The notes under the pieces: generated by a model
What the model was told of the DNA's origin: nothing
Databases searched by the model: none
The model's input: the letters and a program-made list of their open reading frames with translations, nothing else
DNA from: Flavobacterium sp. UBA7665
Lineage (GTDB): Bacteria; Bacteroidota; Bacteroidia; Flavobacteriales; Flavobacteriaceae
DNA length: 64,000 bases
NCBI GenBank assembly: GCA_002483285.1
Contig: DLHP01000011.1
Coordinates: forward strand, 1 to 64,000
Direction of reading: 5' to 3'
In this document: positions 1 through 6,218 of the stretch, piece after piece
How the letters are laid out: each line of letters opens with the position of its first letter
Position numbering within the stretch: the first letter of the stretch is position 1
Position numbers and translations under genes: made by a program

Positions 1-55
1 AGACCGCGTTCTGAGGTAGTTTTCAAGATTGTGATTTAGTCGCTAGGCCTTTTTG

Positions 56-164
56 CAACTTTTGTGGCCAGACAAAAGTTGATAAATAGCCCCGATTGCA
101 GCGGCATCCTTTTGTTCCGCTTCTTTAGCGGACAAAAGATATAGCGGAAAGCGGGATCAGCTTC
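56..164 (+). repeat. Tandem-hairpin intergenic element (copy A) upstream of rpoN
   Basis: Two stem-loops follow one another. The first has perfect 10-bp arms at 56-65 and 72-81 with a 6-base loop. The second pairs 109-121 with 127-138, with one bulged T at 116 and a short loop. The second hairpin is flanked by GCAGCGG (98-104) and ATCCTTTT (106-113) on the left and AAAAGATATAGCGGAAAGC (134-152) on the right. The same flanks occur around a different hairpin at 51309-51359 on the minus strand, so this is not a random palindrome. It may be a terminator for a gene left of the window, a dispersed repeat or a structured RNA. Bases 1-55 hold no gene I can identify. Confidence 0.6.
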
Positions 165-185
165 AAAAAAACAAAATTCTTTTTG

Positions 186-193
186 TAAATTTG
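186..193 (+). promoter_or_regulatory. Candidate -7 element (TAnnTTTG) for rpoN
   Basis: The sequence TAAATTTG matches the Bacteroidota primary-sigma -7 consensus and ends 18 bases before the chosen rpoN ATG. No clear TTG -33 element is seen at the usual spacing, so this is a partial match. Confidence 0.45.
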
Positions 194-211
194 AACAACA
201 AATTCACCACC

Positions 212-1669
212 ATGCTCAAGCAATTCCTCAACCTCAAACTCTCGCAAAAACTCTCTCCGCAGCAAATCCAGCTCATGAAGCTGATCCAGTTGCCGACGCA
301 GGCTTTTGAGCAGCGGCTCAAGGAAGAAATGAATGAAAATCCGGCGCTTGAAGGCGGCAACGAAGAGGAAGAATACGAGAAAGACGAATTTGAACAGGAA
401 GAAGAGTTCGACGATTACGACGACAATGAAACCATCGAAGCCGACGAAATCAACATAGACGAATACCTGAGCAACGACGAAACGCCCGACTACAAACTCC
501 AAAGCAACAACTATAGTGACGAGGAACAGCGCGAATCGCCATTGGCCTCGCAGGTGAGTTTTCACCAGGATTTGTTGGGCCAGCTCAACACTTTTATCTT
601 GTCTGATAGCGATCGCGAGATTGCAGAGTTTCTCGTGGGAAGCATTGACGATATGGGTTACATCCGCCGCAGCATTGCCGACATTGTAGATGACATGGCT
701 TTTACGCAAGGCATTTACACCGATGAGAAAACCGTAGAACGCATCCTTCATATCATCCACGAACTCGAACCTTCGGGTGTGGGCGCGCGCGATTTGCAGG
801 AATGTTTGCTGTTGCAGCTCAAACACAAAACGCCCACCGAATATGTGGATTTGGCCACGGATATCATCGAGAACCAATTCGATGCTTTTACAAAAAAGCA
901 CTACGACAAACTACAGCAGAAATACGGCGTATCCAACGACCAGCTCAAAAAAGCGATCCACGAGATCGAAAAACTCAACCCCAAACCGGGCGGTTCGGCA
1001 GCCGGAACTCGTATTACTGAGAATGTGGTTCCCGATTTTCAGATCCGGATTGTGGAAGGCGAACTCGAACTCACACTCAATGGCCGCAATGCACCCACGC
1101 TACATGTATCGCGCGATTACAAGGAAATGCTGCAGACTTACAAAGACTCGCGCGACAAATCATCGCAACAGAAAGACGCGGTGCAATTCATCAAGCAAAA
1201 GCTAGACTCGGCCAAATGGTTCATTGATGCCATCAAGCAACGCCAGGAAACTTTGCTGGTCACGATGAATGCGATCATGCATTACCAAAAGGAATATTTC
1301 CTTGAAGGCGATGAAACCAAATTGCGCCCGATGATTTTAAAGGATATTGCCGATACCGTTGGTCTAGACATCTCGACGATTTCGCGCGTGGCCAATAGCA
1401 AATATGTAGAAACGCCTTATGGCACCAAGCTTATTAAGGAATTTTTCTCAGAGTCGATGAAAAATGACCAGGGCGACGATGTTTCGACACTTGAAATCAA
1501 GAAAATCCTGCAGGATATTATTGAAGAAGAAGACAAGCACAAACCGCTTCCCGACGACCAGCTCGCCGAAATGCTCAAGGACAAAGGCTACCCGATTGCG
1601 CGCAGAACTATTGCCAAATACCGCGAACAGCTTGATATTCCGGTGGCGCGCATGCGTAAAAAAATGTAA
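212..1669 (+). CDS. rpoN: RNA polymerase sigma-54 factor RpoN
   Basis: Sigma-54 factor, 485 aa, which binds core RNA polymerase and recognises -24/-12 promoters that need an AAA+ activator. The N-terminal region I is Gln/Leu-rich (about residues 4-47, including LSQKLSPQQIQLMKLIQLP). A strongly acidic Glu/Asp region II follows at about 50-85. The core-binding and helix-turn-helix regions come next, and the C-terminal RpoN box ARRTIAKYRE is at about 463-472. The ATG at 212 is chosen because family members start MLKQFLNLKLSQKLS; a TTG in frame at 191 would add seven atypical residues and lies inside the -7 element. The next gene starts on the base after the stop codon, so the two are probably co-transcribed. 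Confidence 0.97.
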   Translation: MLKQFLNLKLSQKLSPQQIQLMKLIQLPTQAFEQRLKEEMNENPALEGGNEEEEYEKDEFEQEEEFDDYDDNETIEADEINIDEYLSNDETPDYKLQSNNYSDEEQRESPLASQVSFHQDLLGQLNTFILSDSDREIAEFLVGSIDDMGYIRRSIADIVDDMAFTQGIYTDEKTVERILHIIHELEPSGVGARDLQECLLLQLKHKTPTEYVDLATDIIENQFDAFTKKHYDKLQQKYGVSNDQLKKAIHEIEKLNPKPGGSAAGTRITENVVPDFQIRIVEGELELTLNGRNAPTLHVSRDYKEMLQTYKDSRDKSSQQKDAVQFIKQKLDSAKWFIDAIKQRQETLLVTMNAIMHYQKEYFLEGDETKLRPMILKDIADTVGLDISTISRVANSKYVETPYGTKLIKEFFSESMKNDQGDDVSTLEIKKILQDIIEEEDKHKPLPDDQLAEMLKDKGYPIARRTIAKYREQLDIPVARMRKKM

Positions 1670-2278
1670 GTGTTGAGAAAAATCCTGCCGCTGTTTTCGT
1701 ATCTGTTCCATCCGGTTTTTATACCCGTTCTGGGGACACTCGCCTATTTTTTTTGGGGAAAGAATTATTTTGAACCCGCACAACAAATCCTTATCGTATT
1801 GCAAATTGTAATCATCACCATCCTGATTCCGATGGCGTTCATTTACCTGTTGAAGACGTTGGGAAAGGTAGATTCTATAATGATCGCCGACTTGTCGCAA
1901 CGCAAAATCCCATTAGTGATCCAAATTGTATTAATGGTTGTCCTGCTGCGTCAAAGCATCACCATTGACCGCATTCCCGAATTGTTTTTCTTTTTTGCGG
2001 GCGGTATCCTGAGCGCGTTGCTGACATTGATTTTGCTTTTTGCCAAAGTGAAGGCGAGCCTGCACATGATGGGCATCAGCGCGCTGACGGTTTTTACGAT
2101 AGCCCTGAGCATTTACAACCAGGTCAACCTGATCAATGTAATTGCGATACTGCTATTGGCCAACGGCCTGGTGGCGGCCTCCCGGCTGGAAATGAAAGCG
2201 CATACCGGAACCGAACTTGTGATCGGTTTCTTTTTCGGGATTATCCCACAATTGGTGCTGTTGTACTGTTGGCTATAA
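1670..2278 (+). CDS. Conserved polytopic inner-membrane protein
   Basis: A 202-aa, very hydrophobic protein with about five or six predicted membrane segments and no signal peptide or recognised catalytic motif. The C-terminal part (around SLHMMG and then KAHTGTELVIGFFFG) resembles the C-terminal half of some PAP2-like Bacteroidota membrane proteins, but I see no complete phosphatase signature, so I assign no function. The start is GTG, immediately after the rpoN stop, with a TTG one codon later as alternative. It ends convergently against the next gene: its TAA directly abuts the minus-strand stop at 2273-2275. Confidence 0.75.
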   Translation: MLRKILPLFSYLFHPVFIPVLGTLAYFFWGKNYFEPAQQILIVLQIVIITILIPMAFIYLLKTLGKVDSIMIADLSQRKIPLVIQIVLMVVLLRQSITIDRIPELFFFFAGGILSALLTLILLFAKVKASLHMMGISALTVFTIALSIYNQVNLINVIAILLLANGLVAASRLEMKAHTGTELVIGFFFGIIPQLVLLYCWL

Positions 2279-2983
2279 GATGTAGAACATCAGCCCGAGG
2301 TTGAGCGAATTGAACTCGACTTTCTCCCCTTTAAATTTGGCTTTAGAACCATAAAGCGGCGTGACTCCGTAATACCCATAGAAGTTCCAGGTATTGTAAC
2401 CCCAAACCACGTAAGTACCCACCTGGAATTTATTGATGTCGGGATTCTTGGTTACGGTGATGTTGTAAGTGGCGTCTACGTAACGCGATTTGTCCATCAC
2501 GAGGTAACTGAGCTTGATTCCTGAATAAATCCGCCAGAATTTATGGCTTTGCGGCGTAGAAGTGCGCCAACGGATTTCTATGGGTACATCGATAAAAACC
2601 TGGTCGAGTTTGTTCTTTTGGTAACTGACACCTTCTGTAATGACGTTGTATTGCGGCACTTCGTCCTTTTTAGAGATGACCAGATTGTGAAAGTATTTGT
2701 TGTAGGAAACGCCCAATCCGGGTGCAATGGCCCAAGTCCGCTTTTTGTTGATCGGGAAATCGCGCAAAAAACCACCCGTAAAGCCCGAATTGAATTTATT
2801 CTGCGAAATCCCCGATGGCCGGTTGAGCAAAATGTTATAAGAAAAGGCTAAGTAGAATTGGTCTTCGCGGTACAAGGAGTCGTTTTCAATCATCGGGTAA
2901 GGCAATTTCTTGTCGTTTTCTTTTTCCTGTGCAAAAAGGCCCAAGGTTGCCAATAAGAGTAAACTGCCCAAACCGAATTTCAT
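2273..2983 (-). CDS. PorT-family outer-membrane beta-barrel protein
   Basis: A 236-aa protein with a cleavable Sec signal (MKFGLGSLLLLATLGLFAQ) followed by alternating beta-strand sequence typical of small outer-membrane barrels of the PorT/outer-membrane beta-barrel family. It contains the family-like stretch FLRDFPINKKRTWAIAPGLG (about residues 73-92) and ends in a hydrophobic strand (LNLGLMFYIL). It is probably located in the outer membrane. It is distinct from, and diverged from, the porT gene at 4767, so it is a paralogue rather than the secretion-system component itself. It stands alone, converging with the membrane-protein gene before it and divergent from the 2TM gene. Confidence 0.8.
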   Translation of the reverse strand: MKFGLGSLLLLATLGLFAQEKENDKKLPYPMIENDSLYREDQFYLAFSYNILLNRPSGISQNKFNSGFTGGFLRDFPINKKRTWAIAPGLGVSYNKYFHNLVISKKDEVPQYNVITEGVSYQKNKLDQVFIDVPIEIRWRTSTPQSHKFWRIYSGIKLSYLVMDKSRYVDATYNITVTKNPDINKFQVGTYVVWGYNTWNFYGYYGVTPLYGSKAKFKGEKVEFNSLNLGLMFYIL

Positions 2984-3045
2984 ATCGCTTATTTTCTGGC
3001 CTAAAATTACAAAAAATCACCCATACAAATCTGAATATTAAACTG

Positions 3046-3053
3046 TAAATTTG
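3046..3053 (+). promoter_or_regulatory. Candidate -7 element for the 2TM/folA pair
   Basis: TAAATTTG matches TAnnTTTG. It lies 51 bases before the ATG at 3105. No clear -33 TTG is visible. Confidence 0.4.
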
Positions 3054-3104
3054 TCTTTCGCACAAACTGCTTTTTTGACTATTTTTCTAACCAAAACCGG
3101 GATC

Positions 3105-3431
3105 ATGGAAAAAGAATTACAAGAACAATACGAATACGCGAGAAAAAGGATCCATCAAAAGAAAACCCTCTATTTTCACTTTATCCTCTTTCTACTCGGC
3201 AGTTTATTCATGTATGTGGCCAATGCTTTAATGGAGGTTGGCGCGCCTACCATTTGGTACACCTGGGCCATCGCCGGCTGGCTGTTCCTGCTGATTTTAC
3301 ACTTCATCAAAGTCTACATCACTGACCGCTTCATGAACAAGGATTGGGAGCGCGAACAGGTCGACAAACTCGTGACCAAACAACAAAATCGTCTGGAGAA
3401 AATCAGACAAAAAACCGCAAACGAAAGCTAA
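3105..3431 (+). CDS. 2TM domain membrane protein
   Basis: A 108-aa protein with a charged N-terminal helix (MEKELQEQYEYARKRIHQ), two transmembrane helices (about residues 22-42 and 50-69) and a charged C-terminal tail. This is the arrangement of the 2TM domain family, found as free-standing proteins and fused to sensor kinases in Bacteroidota; the role of stand-alone members is unknown. The ATG at 3105 is preferred over an upstream TTG because it gives the usual family N-terminus. folA begins seven bases after its stop, so the two are likely co-transcribed. Confidence 0.85.
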   Translation: MEKELQEQYEYARKRIHQKKTLYFHFILFLLGSLFMYVANALMEVGAPTIWYTWAIAGWLFLLILHFIKVYITDRFMNKDWEREQVDKLVTKQQNRLEKIRQKTANES

Positions 3432-3438
3432 CTATCTC

Positions 3439-3927
3439 ATGATTGTAATGATTGCGGCGGCGGCCGAAAACAACGCGCTCGGAAAAGACAACCAACTACT
3501 CTGGCATCTCCCCGACGATTTTAAAAGGTTCAAGGCACTCACCACCGGACATTACATCATCATGGGCCGCAAGACATTCGAGAGTTTCCCCAAACCTTTG
3601 CCCAACCGGACGCATGTGATTATCACCCGACAAAATGATTACCAATACGAAGGTTGCATCGTTGTGGACTCGATAGAAAAAGCCATGGCTGCAGTTCCAA
3701 AAAACGAAACAGCGTTCTTAATTGGCGGCGGCGAAATCTACCAACAAGGATTGCCTTTTTGTGACCAGATAGAACTCACGCGCGTACACGAATCGTTCGA
3801 GGCCGATACTTTCTTCCCCGAAATCGATGCTTTGACCTGGCGACTGATAAACGCCGAAACCCACCCAAAAGACGAAAAACACAAATACGATTTTACTTTC
3901 GAAACGTATGTACTAAAAGAACTGTGA
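3439..3927 (+). CDS. folA: Dihydrofolate reductase
   Basis: A 162-aa type I dihydrofolate reductase, reducing dihydrofolate to tetrahydrofolate with NADPH in the cytoplasm. Visible family features are the N-terminal IAAAAENNALGKDNQLLWHLP, the catalytic acidic residue in LPDDFKRF (Asp26/27), the NADPH-binding segment IIMGRKTFESFPKPLPNR, and the Gly-rich FLIGGGEIYQQ. The length is normal for the family. The ATG at 3439 is preferred over an in-frame ATG at 3448 because family members begin a few residues before IAAAAE. Confidence 0.97.
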   Translation: MIVMIAAAAENNALGKDNQLLWHLPDDFKRFKALTTGHYIIMGRKTFESFPKPLPNRTHVIITRQNDYQYEGCIVVDSIEKAMAAVPKNETAFLIGGGEIYQQGLPFCDQIELTRVHESFEADTFFPEIDALTWRLINAETHPKDEKHKYDFTFETYVLKEL

Positions 3928-3939
3928 ATGTTGAATGAG

Positions 3940-4012
3940 GTTACTGACCATTCACCATTGCTTCGCCAATTCGCTATTGCTCGTGCCACCATTCATAATT
4001 CATAATTGTTTC
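3940..4012. repeat. Degenerate intergenic repeats between folA and ubiE
   Basis: This stretch holds ATTCACCATT, a duplicated ATTCATAATTCATAATT and near-duplicated ATTCGCTATTGCTCG/ATTGCTTCGCCAATT words. They resemble the ATTCACCATT/ATTCACAATTCACAATT words of the hairpin at 9950-10007. The copies are degenerate and do not form as good an inverted repeat here. Confidence 0.45.
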
Positions 4013-4020
4013 TATCTTTG
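4013..4020 (+). promoter_or_regulatory. Candidate -7 element for ubiE
   Basis: TATCTTTG matches TAnnTTTG and ends 13 bases before the ubiE ATG. No good -33 element is seen. Confidence 0.5.
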
Positions 4021-4033
4021 TCAAAAATTCGAA

Positions 4034-4765
4034 ATGCCAAACCCCGTCACGCCTTATAAAAATTCTGAGCTGCCCAAAAAAGAACAGGTCACTCAAATGT
4101 TCGATACCATTTCGGGCAACTATGACAACCTCAACCGCGTGATTTCGTTTGGGATCGATGTCAAATGGCGTAAAAAAGTCTTAAAGCTTGTAGCCGATAA
4201 AAAACCCGAGACAATCCTCGACATCGCCACCGGAACCGGAGATTTAGCGATTCTTATGGCGCAAACCGGCGCGAAAAAAATCACCGGTTTTGACATTTCT
4301 GCCGGCATGCTAGACATAGGCAAAAAGAAAATCGAGGCCCGTAAACTCTCCGACCGCATCGAGATGCTGCTGGGCGATTCTGAAAATATGCCTTTTGAAG
4401 ACAATAGCTTTGATGCGATCACCGTAGCGTTCGGAGTGCGCAATTTTGAAAACCTCGAAAAAGGGCTTGGCGAGATCCTTCGTGTACTCAAACCCGGCGG
4501 GATTTTCGTGATCCTCGAAACGTCGAACCCAACCAAAACCCCTTTCAAACAAGGCTATTGGTTTTACACCAAATACATTTTACCGCAAATTGGGAGATTG
4601 TTTTCTAAAGACAACGCCGCTTATGGTTATTTGTCTGAGTCGGCATCGGTTTTCCCGTTTGGCGAGGCGTTGAACAATATTTTACGCAAAGTTGGGTTTA
4701 TAGAGGTGGCCGCGATGCCGCAGACTTTTGGCGTGGCAACCATTTATTCAGCTTCTAAAAAATAA
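4034..4765 (+). CDS. ubiE: Demethylmenaquinone methyltransferase UbiE/MenG
   Basis: A 243-aa class I SAM-dependent methyltransferase that methylates demethylmenaquinone in the last step of menaquinone synthesis. SAM motif I is ILDIATGTGDLA (about residues 61-72). The family signatures YDNLNRVISFGIDVKWRKK (30-48) and FGVRNFENLEKGLGEILRVLKPGG are present. The upstream reading frame is open, but the ATG at 4034 has a -7 element just before it and matches the family N-terminus. porT starts two bases after the stop. Menaquinone is presumably the electron donor to the Act complex encoded at the right end of the window. Confidence 0.96.
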   Translation: MPNPVTPYKNSELPKKEQVTQMFDTISGNYDNLNRVISFGIDVKWRKKVLKLVADKKPETILDIATGTGDLAILMAQTGAKKITGFDISAGMLDIGKKKIEARKLSDRIEMLLGDSENMPFEDNSFDAITVAFGVRNFENLEKGLGEILRVLKPGGIFVILETSNPTKTPFKQGYWFYTKYILPQIGRLFSKDNAAYGYLSESASVFPFGEALNNILRKVGFIEVAAMPQTFGVATIYSASKK

Positions 4766-4766
4766 T

Positions 4767-5471
4767 ATGAGAAATACGTTTGTTTTACTATTCCTGTTTT
4801 TGGCCTTGGCGGTAAATGCCCAGGGCGCGCGGGGATTATTCAGCAAGGACCCGATCATCAACCATGAAAATTTCGACAAGCAGCGCGTGCATTGGGGTTA
4901 TTTCCTTGGATTCAATTTTTACGATTTCAAGTTCGCCTACAAGCAACCCGGCAGAGAAATCCTTGTGGATCGCACCACGGGTTTCGACGTGGGACTGATT
5001 GGTAACCTGCGTTTGCACGAATACATCGACTTGCGTTTTGAACCGGGTTTGTATTACACGCAACGCAACCTCACCTTTCCCGGTTTCACTAAAGAAATCG
5101 ATACGAAAAGACAAGTGGGCGCCACTTACCTGCATTTCCCGTTGCTGCTCAAATTCTCTTCGCTCAGGACCGGAAATGTAAGGCCTTATTTGCTAGCCGG
5201 AGTTTCCCAAACCATGAACCTTGGCAGCAATGAAGCGTCTATAGACGACAACAAGCAACAAAAATTCAGGGTCAAGAAAATGACAAGCAATGCCGAACTG
5301 GGTTTTGGGATTGATTTGTACCTGGAATACTTTAAATTCTCGCCTTCGATCCGTGGGGTTTTTGGCATGGGCGACGAACTCATCCGCGATGCCGACCCCA
5401 ACAGCCCTTGGACAAGCAATGTGCAGTCGATGAAAACCCGCGCGATTTTAATCAACTTTGCATTCCACTAA
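4767..5471 (+). CDS. porT: Type IX secretion outer-membrane protein PorT
   Basis: A 234-aa protein with a signal peptide (MRNTFVLLFLFLALAVNAQ) and an outer-membrane beta-barrel. It fits PorT, which is needed for the type IX secretion system of Bacteroidota: an N-terminal NHENFDKQRVHWGYFLGFNF stretch, YDFKF, the FEPGLYYTQR strand and the C-terminal ILINFAFH. It begins one base after the ubiE stop, an arrangement I associate with flavobacteria. The presence of porT implies that the organism has T9SS and perhaps gliding. The last four bases (CTAA) are shared with the stop codon of the convergent methyltransferase gene. Confidence 0.88.
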   Translation: MRNTFVLLFLFLALAVNAQGARGLFSKDPIINHENFDKQRVHWGYFLGFNFYDFKFAYKQPGREILVDRTTGFDVGLIGNLRLHEYIDLRFEPGLYYTQRNLTFPGFTKEIDTKRQVGATYLHFPLLLKFSSLRTGNVRPYLLAGVSQTMNLGSNEASIDDNKQQKFRVKKMTSNAELGFGIDLYLEYFKFSPSIRGVFGMGDELIRDADPNSPWTSNVQSMKTRAILINFAFH

Positions 5472-6193
5472 GAACGCCTGAACTCGCTCAGCACAATCGC
5501 AGCAGCGGTAGCCACATTTAAACTTTCTGTTTGTTGCAGTTTCCCAAACCTTGGGATGGCAATTTTATGGCTTACCTTTTTTTCGATTGCCGGTGAAATA
5601 CCATTGGCTTCGTTTCCTAAGACGATAATGCCTTCACTTGGCAATGCTTCGCTGTAGATGTTTTTTCCATCCATGAAAGTGCCAAAAACTGGAAGTTTGG
5701 TTTGTGACAGGAATTGCTCGAGATCCACATAATGCACAGCAACCCTTGCTAGCGAACCCATTGTGGCTTGGACCACTTTGGGGTTGAAAACGTCGACCGT
5801 TTCGTTAGAACAAACGAGTTGTTCGATACCAAACCAATCACACAAGCGCAAAATCGTACCCAGGTTTCCCGGATCGCGAATGTCATCGAGCGCTACGATT
5901 AGACCGTTTTGTAGCATGGGCGACTCCACCGGCATTTTAAAAACCGCAAGGCAATTGTTGGGTGTGGATAAGACGCTGATTTTTTTGAGTTCACTTTCGC
6001 TGATGGATACTTTCTTATTGGATGGAACGCTTTCAAACAGCGGCTCGGTTTCAAAAAGTTGGTCTAGTTCAAAAGCCGATTGCAGCAACTCCGAAATCAC
6101 TTTCACACCTTCGGCGAAAAACAATCGGTGGGACTGCCTGTATTTTTTTTGCTGCAAAGCCGTTATTAGTTTGATTTGGTTTTTACTAAGCAT
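5468..6193 (-). CDS. SpoU/TrmH-family RNA 2'-O-methyltransferase
   Basis: A 241-aa SPOUT methyltransferase predicted to 2'-O-methylate an rRNA nucleoside. An N-terminal L30e-like substrate-binding domain (about 1-85) is followed by the knotted catalytic domain with its three motifs: ALDDIRDPGNLGTILRLCDW, then GIIVLGNEANGIS, then IPRFGKLQQTESLNVATAAA. The target base cannot be read from sequence; RlmB and tRNA-modifying relatives look alike. The start at 6193 (MLSKNQIKLI) is the family-like start; the frame is open further upstream but would run into tamL. It is divergent from tamL with only 25 bp between start codons. Confidence 0.9.
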   Translation of the reverse strand: MLSKNQIKLITALQQKKYRQSHRLFFAEGVKVISELLQSAFELDQLFETEPLFESVPSNKKVSISESELKKISVLSTPNNCLAVFKMPVESPMLQNGLIVALDDIRDPGNLGTILRLCDWFGIEQLVCSNETVDVFNPKVVQATMGSLARVAVHYVDLEQFLSQTKLPVFGTFMDGKNIYSEALPSEGIIVLGNEANGISPAIEKKVSHKIAIPRFGKLQQTESLNVATAAAIVLSEFRRS

Positions 6194-6202
6194 AAAAAAA
6201 TG

Positions 6203-6210
6203 TACTTTTG
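6203..6210 (+). promoter_or_regulatory. Candidate -7 element for tamL in a very short divergent promoter
   Basis: TACTTTTG ends eight bases before the tamL ATG. On the opposite strand TACATTTT (6204-6197) is a one-mismatch -7 element three bases before the methyltransferase ATG. The two share a GTAC core, so one 25-bp spacer may hold both -7 elements head to head. Confidence 0.4.
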
Positions 6211-6218
6211 AATTAAAT

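Noticed and set aside
2273..2983. Second porT of the type IX secretion system
   Set aside because: It belongs to the broad outer-membrane beta-barrel family, but lacks the segments that match PorT at 4767-5471.
5763..6218. N-terminal extension of tamL
   Set aside because: The frame is open, but the lipoprotein signal starts at 6219 directly after a -7 element, and the extension is antisense to the methyltransferase gene.
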